From Litoreibacter albidus (GTDB lineage: Bacteria; Pseudomonadota; Alphaproteobacteria; Rhodobacterales; Rhodobacteraceae), in the NCBI RefSeq assembly GCF_900107015.1, contig NZ_FNOI01000001.1, forward strand, positions 746,501 through 810,500: a stretch of 64,000 bases of DNA, given 5' to 3'. The translations under genes were made by a program, and so were the position numbers. The notes beneath the pieces are model-generated. The model searched no databases. It had not been told where the DNA came from and saw nothing but the letters and a program-made list of their open reading frames with translations. Position 1 is the stretch's first letter. Every line of letters starts with the position of its first letter. Positions 27,047 through 35,905 of the stretch are shown piece by piece.

Positions 27047-28002
27047 GCGGAGCAGCTTGCCCCGCCTAGAACACAGAATTTCGCGCAGTGCGGATGGTTC
27101 AGCTGCACGTCTTTCTCCGCGTCCTCCAGCGATGTGCCCAGCTCGAATTCGGGGGCGTAGGCAAGAAGCGTGCAGGCAAGCACAGCGGGTTTGTCCGCGC
27201 CCTTGCGCTTCACCACCATGCGCGAGGAGGAGCACATAACGGCGTCGGGCGACTTGTTTAAGATGCCCCAGCAGTCTGTGGTGATTTCTGGAACCTCGAC
27301 ACCTTCGTCCATTTCTGGAAAAAGGACAGTCATTGCGGGGTTTTGCGGGTCGATATTGAAGTTGTGTTTGGCGAAAATCTCGCCGTACCCCTCGCGGGCT
27401 GCTGCATCGCTCTCCGCCCAGACGGAGCGGCCTGCGACGGCCATTGTGGCCCCCTGATCACGCAGCCATTCCATCCCCTCGATCGTTTTGGAGAATGCGT
27501 CCTTGCCGCGTTCCTTGTCGTGTACTTCCGGCGACCAATGGTCGAGCGAAATGCGGAATGTCAGCTTGCTGCCGTAAGTTGCGATCAACTCTTCCAACTG
27601 GGCGCGGACGGATTTGCGCATCATCGGGCGCATGGCGTTGGTGAGGATCAGCACGTCGTAGCCACGCGCCAGTGATGCCCGTGCCATGTCGCACATATCG
27701 GGGTTCATGAACGGCTCACCGCCGGTAAAGGCGATCTCTTTGACACCCCAGTTGCGGGTTTCCAACTGGTCCAGATAGTCCTCAACCTCCGCAGTGGTGA
27801 TATAGACCAGCGCGTCATTCGACGGGGACGACAGGATGTAGCAGTTCTCACACTCAATGTTGCACAGCGTGCCAGTGTTGAACCAAAGCGTTTGCGGATT
27901 GCTGAGCGCCACAGAGGCCCGACGATCACCCTTGGCTGTCACAAATGGATCGGAAAACTTGCCGATGTTTGCGGTGGCTTGGGTGCTTAGTTGGTCTTTC
28001 AT
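27043..28002 (-). CDS. Radical SAM protein with C-terminal cysteine cluster
   Basis: 319 residues. The 4Fe-4S/SAM motif is CNIECENCY (CxxxCxxC, about residues 48-55), followed by EIAFTGGEPFMNPD (SAM-binding GGE). The C-terminal third has more cysteines (CWGILN, MCSSSR, ACTLL, HPHCAKFCVLGGASCS), suggesting auxiliary iron-sulfur ligation of the SPASM/twitch kind. Such proteins often modify peptides or small metabolites; no precursor peptide was recognised nearby. Divergent from zwf across 192 bp. The substrate cannot be assigned. Confidence 0.85.
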   Translation of the reverse strand: MKDQLSTQATANIGKFSDPFVTAKGDRRASVALSNPQTLWFNTGTLCNIECENCYILSSPSNDALVYITTAEVEDYLDQLETRNWGVKEIAFTGGEPFMNPDMCDMARASLARGYDVLILTNAMRPMMRKSVRAQLEELIATYGSKLTFRISLDHWSPEVHDKERGKDAFSKTIEGMEWLRDQGATMAVAGRSVWAESDAAAREGYGEIFAKHNFNIDPQNPAMTVLFPEMDEGVEVPEITTDCWGILNKSPDAVMCSSSRMVVKRKGADKPAVLACTLLAYAPEFELGTSLEDAEKDVQLNHPHCAKFCVLGGASCSA

Positions 28003-28145
28003 GCGGTCTGCTCCGTTGGCTGCTTGCCTTGGCTATCGCTTTGTGGTGCGAAGAGAAAGTGTTTCGAGTATCATCTGACACGCTTGTGACTGATCCGTGT
28101 GATGCTAGGATGCATTTAAATTATTTCCACTGGAAATACGTCGTC

Positions 28146-28157
28146 GTTAGCGCTAAC
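28146..28157. promoter_or_regulatory. LacI-type operator upstream of zwf (same core as edd)
   Basis: GTTAGCGCTAAC, identical over 12 bp plus the right flank AG to the edd-proximal site at 7092-7107. It lies 37 bp before the zwf start in the divergent zwf/radical SAM gap. It groups zwf-pgl-pgi with edd-eda under one regulator, most likely a CceR/PckR-type LacI protein. Confidence 0.75.
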
Positions 28158-28194
28158 AGGGCGGTGACTTGACGGCAGTAGGAAGGGTAAAATC

Positions 28195-29646
28195 ATGGTC
28201 TCACGCGTCATCCCAGTAGAGAGCTTTGATCTGGTGATCTTTGGCGGCACTGGCGATTTAGCCCGCCGTAAAGTGTTGCCGGGATTGTATCGGCGCTTTT
28301 TGGCCGGGCAAATGCCCGAAGACGCGCGTATCATCGGCGCGGCCCGCAGTGATCTGGATGACACCGGCTTCCGCGACATGATCCGCGAGGCGATTGACGA
28401 ATTCGTCTCCGACGACAAGCGCGATCCGAAGGTGATTGACGCCTTTCTTGCGCAGCTTCACTACACTCCGATTGATGCCAAAGGCGAAGACGGCTGGGAT
28501 ACGCTGGCCAAGCTGGTCCGCAAAGATGTGGTGCAGGCGTTCTACTTCTCGGTCGGGCCAAGCCTGTTTGGCGATCTGGCAACGCGGTTGCACAAGCACA
28601 AGATCGCCAATGCGGAAAGCCGCATCGTGGTTGAAAAGCCGTTCGGGCGTGACCTGGAAAGCGCCAAGGCGCTGAACGCGGTGCTGGCGGACAGCTTTGA
28701 TGAGCATCAGATTTACCGCATCGACCACTATCTGGGCAAAGAGACCGTCCAGAACCTGATGGTCGTGCGGTTTGCCAACATGCTGTTTGAGCCGATCTGG
28801 AACGCGCAATACATCGACCATGTGCAGATCACCGTCGCGGAGACCGTCGGCGTTGGCGGGCGCGGGGGGTATTACGATAAGTCCGGCGCGATGCGCGACA
28901 TGATCCAGAACCACCTGATGCAGCTGTTGTGCCTCACGGCGATGGAACCACCGTCGGACTTTGAGCCGGATGCAGTGCGCGACGAAAAGCTCAAGGTGAT
29001 CCGCGCGCTTGATCCAGTGAAGCCCGACAGCATCGTGCGCGGTCAGTACAACGCTGACGAGGACCAAGACTCCTACATCGCGCACTCCGAAAACCCCGAG
29101 AGCAAGACCGAAAGCTATATCGCAATGAAGGTCGATATCTCCAACTGGCGCTGGAAAGGCACACCCTTTTACTTGCGCACGGGTAAGCGCCTGAAAGGCC
29201 GCATGTCGGAGATCGTCGTGCATTTCAAAGAGGTGCCGCACTCCATCTTTGGCGAGGAGGCGGGCAGCAAGGCCAACGTGTTGGCGATCCGCTTGCAACC
29301 AGACGAGGGCATGGACCTGCGTGTCACCATCAAGGAACCGGGGCCGGGCGGGATGCGTCTGGTGGACGTGCCCCTCGACATGACATTCGCGGACGCACTT
29401 GGACCGGAGGGCGCGGATGTGCCCGACGCCTACGAGCGGCTGATTATGGACGTGATCCGTGGCAACCAAACCTTGTTCATGCGCGGCGACGAGGTAGAGG
29501 CGGCATGGGCGTGGACCGATCCGATCATCAACGGCTGGACCAGCCGTGGTGACAAACCGGTACCCTATGATCCGGGAACCAGCGGGCCGGAGGATGCGTT
29601 GATGCTACTACATCGCGACGGGCGTCGCTGGCGGGAGATAAAATAA
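28195..29646 (+). CDS. zwf: Glucose-6-phosphate 1-dehydrogenase
   Basis: 483 residues. It oxidises glucose-6-phosphate to 6-phosphogluconolactone, the first committed step of the Entner-Doudoroff and pentose phosphate routes. The nucleotide-binding start is IFGGTGDLARRKVLPGLY and the active-site signature RIDHYLGKETVQN is intact. First gene of zwf-pgl-pgi; its TAA overlaps the pgl ATG by one base. Preceded by the LacI-type operator shared with edd. Confidence 0.97.
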   Translation: MVSRVIPVESFDLVIFGGTGDLARRKVLPGLYRRFLAGQMPEDARIIGAARSDLDDTGFRDMIREAIDEFVSDDKRDPKVIDAFLAQLHYTPIDAKGEDGWDTLAKLVRKDVVQAFYFSVGPSLFGDLATRLHKHKIANAESRIVVEKPFGRDLESAKALNAVLADSFDEHQIYRIDHYLGKETVQNLMVVRFANMLFEPIWNAQYIDHVQITVAETVGVGGRGGYYDKSGAMRDMIQNHLMQLLCLTAMEPPSDFEPDAVRDEKLKVIRALDPVKPDSIVRGQYNADEDQDSYIAHSENPESKTESYIAMKVDISNWRWKGTPFYLRTGKRLKGRMSEIVVHFKEVPHSIFGEEAGSKANVLAIRLQPDEGMDLRVTIKEPGPGGMRLVDVPLDMTFADALGPEGADVPDAYERLIMDVIRGNQTLFMRGDEVEAAWAWTDPIINGWTSRGDKPVPYDPGTSGPEDALMLLHRDGRRWREIK

Positions 29647-30293
29647 TGGAATTTATTGAATATCCTGATCGTGATCTGATGATGATCGACCTTGCCAACC
29701 ACTTGGCAGGGGAGTTGAACGAGGCCTTGATGACGCATGATCAGGCGAGCATCGCGGTCCCAGGCGGCTCCACCCCCGGCCCGGTATTCGACGCACTATG
29801 TGCGGCAGACATCGACTGGTCGCGGGTGACGATATTGGTCGGCGATGAGCGGCGCGTGCCTGCAGACCATGAGCGCTCCAACGAGCGGATGATCCGTGCG
29901 CGGTTGCTGACATCGCGGGCGGCGGCGGCTAACTATGTCTCCATCCGTCCGGACGGCGAAACGCTTCCTGATATTTCGGCGCACCTCCCTTTGTCGGTGC
30001 TGGTGGTCGGCATGGGCGCGGATATGCACACCGCGTCGCTGTTCCCTGGATCGGCTGATCTGGAGGCCGCACTAGCGGATGACGCCCCCGATCTGATGCT
30101 GGTCGAAGCCGCCGACGGGCTGGAGCCGCGCATCACCATGACGGGCCGCGTTCTGTCCGAGGCGATGAGCACACATGTGTTGATCGCGGGGCAAGAGAAA
30201 CGCGACGCGCTGGAACAGGCGGCCAACTTCACCCGAATGGAAGCCCCGATCCGAACCGTCCTCGCAAACGCAACCGTACACTGGGCTCCCTGA
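29646..30293 (+). CDS. pgl: 6-phosphogluconolactonase
   Basis: 215 residues of the DevB type. It hydrolyses 6-phosphogluconolactone. [33 protein letters not shown] and [15 protein letters not shown] are the family blocks. It overlaps zwf by one base and pgi by one base, so the three enzymes are translated in series. Confidence 0.95.
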   Translation: MEFIEYPDRDLMMIDLANHLAGELNEALMTHDQASIAVPGGSTPGPVFDALCAADIDWSRVTILVGDERRVPADHERSNERMIRARLLTSRAAAANYVSIRPDGETLPDISAHLPLSVLVVGMGADMHTASLFPGSADLEAALADDAPDLMLVEAADGLEPRITMTGRVLSEAMSTHVLIAGQEKRDALEQAANFTRMEAPIRTVLANATVHWAP

Positions 30294-31888
30294 TGAACTG
30301 GACTGACCTGAAGACCCGCGCCGACGCACGCCAAACACTCGCATCCCTGTTTGCGCAGAACCCGAACCGCGCCGAAGAATTCTCCGCGCGGCACGGTGAC
30401 ATGCTGTTCGACTACTCCAAAACCCACATCGGCGAAGACGACCGCGCGTTGCTTATCCAGATGGCATCGGACGCAGGTCTGGAAGACCGCCGCGCGGCGA
30501 TGTTTGGTGGACAAAAGATTAACGAGACCGAGGACCGTGCGGTGCTCCACACTGCGCTGCGCAACCTGAGCGATGATGCGATTTTGGTCGACGGTAAAGA
30601 CGTCATGCCCAGCGTGCGCGACACGCGTGACCGTATGGCCGCCTTCAGCGAAGCGGTGCGCACGGGTGCGTTGCAAGGGCAGGGTGGCGCGATTACCGAC
30701 GTCGTGAATATCGGTATTGGCGGTTCCGACTTGGGGCCTGCAATGGCGGTGCTGGCCTTGGCCCCGTACCACGATGGCCCACGGGTGCATTTCGTGTCCA
30801 ATGTCGACGGTGCAGATGTCGCAGACACTTTGCGCGGGCTGGATCCGGCGACGACCTTGGTGATCGTTGCCTCGAAAACATTTACCACGATTGAGACCAT
30901 GACCAATGCGCGCACCGCGCAGGCGTGGATGGCCAAGGACGTCAAAGACACCGGCGCACAGTTCGCAGCCTTGTCCACCGCTGAGGAAAAGACCGCAGAG
31001 TTCGGCATTCCCTCCGCGCATGTCTTCGGGTTCGAAGACTGGGTCGGCGGACGTTATTCCCTGTGGGGGCCCATTGGCCTGTCGCTGATGATCGCCATCG
31101 GTGCCGATGATTTCACCGACTTCCTGCGCGGCGCATATGACATGGATTGCCATTTTCGCGACGCGCCGCTGGCGGATAACCTGCCAGTGCTGCTGGCGCT
31201 TGTCGGTGTCTGGAACAACCAAGGGTGCGGTCATGCCACACGCGCTGTTTTGCCGTACGATCAACGCCTTACGCGCCTTCCTGCCTATTTTCAGCAGTTG
31301 GAGATGGAAAGCAACGGCAAGTCCGTCGCGATGGATGGCACTAGTCTTGAGGTGAATTCCGGCCCCGTCGTTTGGGGGGAGCCGGGTACCAACGGGCAGC
31401 ACGCGTTCTACCAACTGATCCATCAAGGCACGCGGGTGATCCCGTGTGAATTCATGGTCGCGCGTGCAGGGCACGAGGCCGATCTGGGGCATCAGCACGA
31501 GCTTCTCGTCGCCAACTGTCTGGCTCAGTCAGAGGCGTTGATGGTCGGTCGCTCCCTTAAGGAAGCCACTGATATCATGGCGCAACGCGGTTTATCAGGT
31601 GATGAGTTGGACCGCCAAGCGCGCCACCGTGTCTTCCCCGGTGATCGCCCGTCAACCACGCTTGTATACCCGAAGCTGACGCCGTTCGTTTTGGGGCAGA
31701 TCATCGCGCTCTATGAGCACCGTGTCTTCGTGGAAGGGGTGATGCTGGGCATCAACTCCTATGACCAATGGGGCGTGGAGCTGGGCAAAGAACTCGCCAA
31801 CGCGCTGACGCCGGTTCTGCGTGGCGAAGCGTCTGACGCGGAGAAGGACAGCTCCACACGGTTGTTGCTGGATTATCTACGCAGCTAA
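30293..31888 (+). CDS. pgi: Glucose-6-phosphate isomerase
   Basis: 531 residues. It interconverts glucose-6-phosphate and fructose-6-phosphate, feeding triose and fructose carbon back into the Entner-Doudoroff cycle. [18 protein letters not shown] and [11 protein letters not shown] are Pgi signatures; [16 protein letters not shown] contains catalytic residues. Last gene of zwf-pgl-pgi; ends 15 bp before a convergent thioesterase gene. Confidence 0.96.
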   Translation: MNWTDLKTRADARQTLASLFAQNPNRAEEFSARHGDMLFDYSKTHIGEDDRALLIQMASDAGLEDRRAAMFGGQKINETEDRAVLHTALRNLSDDAILVDGKDVMPSVRDTRDRMAAFSEAVRTGALQGQGGAITDVVNIGIGGSDLGPAMAVLALAPYHDGPRVHFVSNVDGADVADTLRGLDPATTLVIVASKTFTTIETMTNARTAQAWMAKDVKDTGAQFAALSTAEEKTAEFGIPSAHVFGFEDWVGGRYSLWGPIGLSLMIAIGADDFTDFLRGAYDMDCHFRDAPLADNLPVLLALVGVWNNQGCGHATRAVLPYDQRLTRLPAYFQQLEMESNGKSVAMDGTSLEVNSGPVVWGEPGTNGQHAFYQLIHQGTRVIPCEFMVARAGHEADLGHQHELLVANCLAQSEALMVGRSLKEATDIMAQRGLSGDELDRQARHRVFPGDRPSTTLVYPKLTPFVLGQIIALYEHRVFVEGVMLGINSYDQWGVELGKELANALTPVLRGEASDAEKDSSTRLLLDYLRS

Positions 31889-31903
31889 GCAGCGGCGCCG
31901 ATG

Positions 31904-32377
31904 CTAGATGTCTTCGGCGCCGTCTTTCTCTTTCAGTAAGGCTCTGAGCGCTGGTGAAATCGGGCGCTTGGTGCCGTCAGAATTCAGCAGCACGATAATC
32001 GCGTGCGACGTGGTGCGCAGGCTGCCGCCAGCCCAAACCGCGTAATCCATCTTGAAGCTTGATGTGCGGAGTTTGGAGGCGCGGCCGGTGACGATGTAAT
32101 CCTCATCCAGTTTCATCTCGCGCAGGTAGTCGACCTGCACCTGACGCAAAACCAACTGCGCCGCATCATCGCCGACATATGCGATGCCGTAGGCCTTCAT
32201 ATACTGAATGCGGAAGTTCTCGAACCAACCCAGATAGGACGTATTGTTCACATGCCCGAGCGGATCCAACTCGGCAAACCTCGTACGGTCCGCGACGCCA
32301 AAGCCCCAAGGTTCCGGAATGCCCAAAGCACGCAGGGTGCCGGCGTCAAGCGCGGTATGGTAGGGGATTGTTTTCAT
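31904..32377 (-). CDS. Acyl-CoA thioesterase-like hotdog protein
   Basis: 157 residues of the 4HBT/FatA-like hotdog fold. FAELDPLGHVNNTSYLGWFE has the Asp-x-x-x-His arrangement of the active site. It likely hydrolyses an acyl-CoA thioester; substrate unknown. Located between pgi (convergent) and a tRNA gene 6 bp upstream on the same strand. Confidence 0.85.
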   Translation of the reverse strand: MKTIPYHTALDAGTLRALGIPEPWGFGVADRTRFAELDPLGHVNNTSYLGWFENFRIQYMKAYGIAYVGDDAAQLVLRQVQVDYLREMKLDEDYIVTGRASKLRTSSFKMDYAVWAGGSLRTTSHAIIVLLNSDGTKRPISPALRALLKEKDGAEDI

Positions 32378-32383
32378 AAATTT

Positions 32384-32457
32384 TGGAGCGGGTAACGAGA
32401 ATCGAACTCGTAACTAAAGCTTGGGAAGCTGCCGTGATACCTTTTCACCATACCCGC
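32384..32457 (-). tRNA. tRNA-Gly (anticodon CCC)
   Basis: Reading the minus strand gives a 74-nt cloverleaf: acceptor GCGGGTA/TACCCGC, D-arm GTGA...TCAC, anticodon loop TTCCCAA with CCC, T-arm ACGAG-TTCGATT-CTCGT, discriminator T and encoded CCA. The lower anticodon stem has one mismatch and one G-U. Single tRNA between the thioesterase and the ASKHA gene. Confidence 0.93.
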
Positions 32458-32492
32458 TGATGCGTCTGAATTAAGTGAGCCGCAGGGCGGCG

Positions 32493-34526
32493 TCAAGAGC
32501 GTCTGCGTCTGCGGCGACCACCTTCTTTATCGCCGCCGCCGGTGTTGAAGTTCACATCGGGCAGGGTGACGATACTGGACAGGATCGGGAAGGGTTCCAC
32601 CGCGTTGGGGATGTTGGAGGCATTCACGAAGTGCTCTTGAAAGCGCGGCTCTATGGCGGTTTCGATCTTGTGGATGTTGTGAACGGTGTGCTCAATCTCG
32701 GCGCGGGTCTTGGTGTTCAGCAGCGCAATCCGCGCGCCAGTCCCTGCCGCGTTGCCGGCGGAGGTCACTTTGTCGAGCGGCGCGTCGGGGATCATGCCCA
32801 GAACCATCGCGTGTTTGGGCGAGATATGCGCGCCGAAAGCGCCTGCCAGAACCACGCGGTCCACGGTGTCGACATTGAACTTGTCCATCAATAGACGTGC
32901 GCCAGAATAGAGCGCGGCCTTGGCCATCTGGATTTCGCGGATGTCGCGGTTGGTCACGGTAATTTTGCGCTCCGTGTCTTCATAAACCAAATAACTGTAG
33001 GTTCTTCCGTCTAGAAAACAGCGGGTTGTGCCGGTTTGTTCAGGCGATCCGATCAGGCCTGGCCCGTCTACGATCCCTGCCATGCGCATTTCCGCAACCA
33101 TCTCGATGATGCCGGATCCGCAAATTCCGGTGATGCCCGTGCTGGCAACAACCGCGTCAAAGCCGTCCTCGTCCGACCACAGGTCGGAGCCGATCACGCG
33201 AAAGCGCGGCTCTTTGGTGATGGGGTCAATTTCCACGCGCTCGATCGCGCCAGGGGCGGCACGTTGGCCGGAGCTGATCTGCGCGCCCTCGAACGCGGGG
33301 CCTGTGGGGGAGGAACACGCGAGTACTTTGTCTTTATTGCCCAGCAGGATTTCCGCGTTGGTGCCGACGTCGACCACGAGGACGAGGTCGTCGGATTTAT
33401 CCGGTGCCTCCGACAGGGCGACGGCGGCCGCATCCGCGCCTACATGGCCCGCAATGCAGGGCAGCAGATAGACGCGCGCGGCGGGGTGCAATGCCAAGCC
33501 CAGTTCTGCCGCACGCAGGTTCATGGCGTTCGAAGTGGCCAGCGCGAAGGGCGCTTGCCCCAATTCGAAGGGATCAATGCCCAAAAACAGGTGGTGCATC
33601 ACAGGGTTGCAAACGAACACGGCGTCGACGATGAGGCCGGCGTCAATTCCGGCCTCTGCGGATATCTGGTCAAACAACGTATTCATGCCGTCGCGGACGG
33701 CGTTGGTCATCTCGTCGGCACCGCCTGCGTTCATCATTGAATAGCTGACGCGGCTCATCAGGTCTTCACCGAACCGGATTTGCGGGTTCATGATGCCGGA
33801 GGAGGCAACGACCTCGCCTGTGGCCAGATCGCACAGGTGACCAGCGATAGTCGTGGAGCCAAGGTCAACCGCGAGGCCGTAAACCGTGCCTTCATAAAAG
33901 CCGGGCCAGACCTGCATAATCTGCGCCCCGTGACGATCATCGCCCAGATGCACGGCGCAGGTGACTTTCCACTCGCCCTTGCGCAAGATCGGTTGCAGGG
34001 TTTTCAGCAGCGCCAGATCGGCCTCCAGCTCTGGCAGGTTCCAGTCTTTGCGCAAGGCCTTGATCAATCGCTCTAGATCGCCGGAGGGTTCATGCATGTC
34101 CGGTTGCTCCACCTCGACATAGTAGAGCTTGGTGGACGGGTTCAGCGTGATGTCGCGGGCCTCCACCCGTTTGCGCACCACCTGTTTGTGGACTTGGCTG
34201 CTTTCGGGGACGTCGATCACGATGTCGCCCTGCACCTGTGCCTGACACCCAAGGCGGCGGCCCTTGGTCAATCCGCGTTTGTCGTCGTAGCGCTGCTCCA
34301 CGCTATTCCACTCGGACAATGCGCCGTCACGCACGGTCACACCGTGCTTGGGGAACTCGCCGTAGGACGGCGTGATCTGGCATTTGGAGCAGATACCCCG
34401 CCCGCCGCAAACGCTATCAAGATCCACCCCAAGTTGGCGCGCGGCTGTCAAAACGGGCGTGCCCTTGGGGAAATGCCCCCGCTTGCCGGAGGGGGTGAAA
34501 ATCACGAGTGGATCAAGGTCGGACAT
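32493..34526 (-). CDS. Corrinoid-activating ASKHA ATPase with N-terminal 2Fe-2S domain (RamA/RACo-like)
   Basis: 677 residues. The N-terminal ferredoxin domain has cysteines at 40, 46, 49 and 94 (VCGGRGICSKC ... LGCQ); a linker follows, then a C-terminal ASKHA (acetate/sugar kinase-Hsc70-actin) domain with GLAVDLGSTTIAGHL and LVVDVGTNAEILL. Proteins of this type use ATP to reduce Co(II) corrinoid to active Co(I). The start at 34526 removes 27 residues that do not fit. The end is an arginine run (EGGRRRRRRS). Upstream of it on the same strand lie the methyltransferase and metF, so it is the last gene of a corrinoid C1 block. Confidence 0.9.
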   Translation of the reverse strand: MSDLDPLVIFTPSGKRGHFPKGTPVLTAARQLGVDLDSVCGGRGICSKCQITPSYGEFPKHGVTVRDGALSEWNSVEQRYDDKRGLTKGRRLGCQAQVQGDIVIDVPESSQVHKQVVRKRVEARDITLNPSTKLYYVEVEQPDMHEPSGDLERLIKALRKDWNLPELEADLALLKTLQPILRKGEWKVTCAVHLGDDRHGAQIMQVWPGFYEGTVYGLAVDLGSTTIAGHLCDLATGEVVASSGIMNPQIRFGEDLMSRVSYSMMNAGGADEMTNAVRDGMNTLFDQISAEAGIDAGLIVDAVFVCNPVMHHLFLGIDPFELGQAPFALATSNAMNLRAAELGLALHPAARVYLLPCIAGHVGADAAAVALSEAPDKSDDLVLVVDVGTNAEILLGNKDKVLACSSPTGPAFEGAQISSGQRAAPGAIERVEIDPITKEPRFRVIGSDLWSDEDGFDAVVASTGITGICGSGIIEMVAEMRMAGIVDGPGLIGSPEQTGTTRCFLDGRTYSYLVYEDTERKITVTNRDIREIQMAKAALYSGARLLMDKFNVDTVDRVVLAGAFGAHISPKHAMVLGMIPDAPLDKVTSAGNAAGTGARIALLNTKTRAEIEHTVHNIHKIETAIEPRFQEHFVNASNIPNAVEPFPILSSIVTLPDVNFNTGGGDKEGGRRRRRRS

Positions 34527-34649
34527 GGGCGCACCGGAGCAGTTGTTTCTGCTTCGAGTTGTAGGGCTTTCATCCCCGGCCGCAATGGCTGTCTGCGACC
34601 TGATCATGCAAGAATACGCATGGTTTTCATGAATGGATCAGCACTTGGC

Positions 34650-35792
34650 CTATTTCGCTTCGGGCACCTTCTTCTTGGTGAACGGGTGCAGGAACTGCTT
34701 CACGAAGCCGCGCGGAACCTGCTCGCCTGCGACGCCGTAACGTTTGGGCCAACGGCCTTCGGGCATGTGGTAGGTGCCAAAGATGCGGTCAAAGATCGGG
34801 AAGTGGATGGCGTAATTGACGTCAATCGCCTCGCGCTCCGCGCCGTGGTGCCAGTGGTGGAAGCGTGGCGTAGCAAAGGTGCTTTCAATCGGCTTCAGGT
34901 TCCAGCCGATGTTGGAATGGATGAAGTGGGAATAGAAATAGACGATTAGCACATAGGCTTGGATAGCCGCCGGATCGAAGCCCAAGGTGAACATCGGGAT
35001 TGCGGTGAAGCCCCTTAGGATAGCGATTTCGATGAAGTGCATGCGGGAGCCGGCCAACCAGTCCAGATGCTTGGCGGAGTGGTGAACCGCGTGGAACCGC
35101 CAGAGCGCGGGGACCGTGTGAAACGTGCGGTGGACCCAGTATTGCACGAAGTCGGAGAACACCAAGATGATGAAAAGCTGAACGATGAAGGGCAGGGCGA
35201 AAACCCATTCTTGTATCGGCCCCATGTCGATATAGCCGGTGATCAGGTTTGACGGCATCAGCGTCAGGAAGGTCAGAACCTGCACCATCAAGGATGACAC
35301 AAGGTAGTAGAACATATCTTCCTGCCACTCGGGGCGAAAGACGGTCTGGTCGTTGTCTTGCGGGAAGTAACGCTCCAACGGCACAAACAGGAAACCCAGA
35401 AACACGACGTTCAGGATAAAGAAATCCAGCCCGAAGTACATCGGCGCAGTCAGGGTGGAGCCGTCATCCGGTGTGCCGATCAAGGACGCGATTACGATCA
35501 TGAACAGCGCGGTCCACCCCAGTATTTTGTCGCGGGACAACAACAACGACAGCAGCGCGAAGGCGTAACCGAGCAGCAGCACCACCTGCAAAAGCAGTTG
35601 CAGATTGGCGGGGGTCATCACGGTAGCAAGATCAGGCGTCGAAAACAGTCCGGGGTAGTGCATCACAGCCAGCAAGGCGACTGCAGTTATACCCGCAAGC
35701 AACGCACCGCCGCCTGACAGCCAGCCGCTGCCGAATGGGCGGTCTTCACGTGGGCGCTCTAACTCGGTTTTTATGCGGCGGATGAAGGACAT
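34650..35792 (-). CDS. Sterol desaturase/fatty acid hydroxylase family membrane protein
   Basis: 380 residues. Several membrane helices (about 28-50, 60-85, 88-108, 130-150) precede the di-iron histidine motifs: WVHRTFHTVPALWRFHAVHH and RFHHWHHGAEREAIDVNYA. The family hydroxylates or desaturates lipids. The ATG at 35792 was preferred over a TTG two codons earlier because AGGAG is at proper distance only from the ATG. It sits inside the corrinoid C1 block between the activator and the methyltransferase, with 113 and 123 bp gaps, so it may be an independent gene. Confidence 0.88.
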   Translation of the reverse strand: MSFIRRIKTELERPREDRPFGSGWLSGGGALLAGITAVALLAVMHYPGLFSTPDLATVMTPANLQLLLQVVLLLGYAFALLSLLLSRDKILGWTALFMIVIASLIGTPDDGSTLTAPMYFGLDFFILNVVFLGFLFVPLERYFPQDNDQTVFRPEWQEDMFYYLVSSLMVQVLTFLTLMPSNLITGYIDMGPIQEWVFALPFIVQLFIILVFSDFVQYWVHRTFHTVPALWRFHAVHHSAKHLDWLAGSRMHFIEIAILRGFTAIPMFTLGFDPAAIQAYVLIVYFYSHFIHSNIGWNLKPIESTFATPRFHHWHHGAEREAIDVNYAIHFPIFDRIFGTYHMPEGRWPKRYGVAGEQVPRGFVKQFLHPFTKKKVPEAK

Positions 35793-35842
35793 AAACAAAA
35801 CTCCTGACTAAAATATTGCCGGAGTATGCCCAGTGTATGTGT

Positions 35843-35872
35843 GCGGGCATAGCCATTTCTGGCTGTGCCCGC
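35843..35872. terminator. Hairpin between methyltransferase and sterol desaturase genes
   Basis: GCGGGCATAGCCA (35843-35855), loop TTTC, TGGCTGTGCCCGC (35860-35872): 13 pairs with one G-U. It follows the minus-strand methyltransferase gene by 33 bp. The T-run (GGTTTTT) lies on the plus-strand side only, so on the transcribed minus strand it is probably a weak or Rho-assisted terminator or an mRNA end stabiliser. Confidence 0.55.
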
Positions 35873-35905
35873 TGGTTTTTCGTGGCGTGTGGGGATTAGT
35901 CCCGA

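Noticed and set aside
28258-31498. Long antisense reading frames opposite zwf, pgl and pgi (403 and 521 codons)
   Set aside because: They mirror strongly conserved enzymes, have no sensible protein features and are expected from high GC codon bias.
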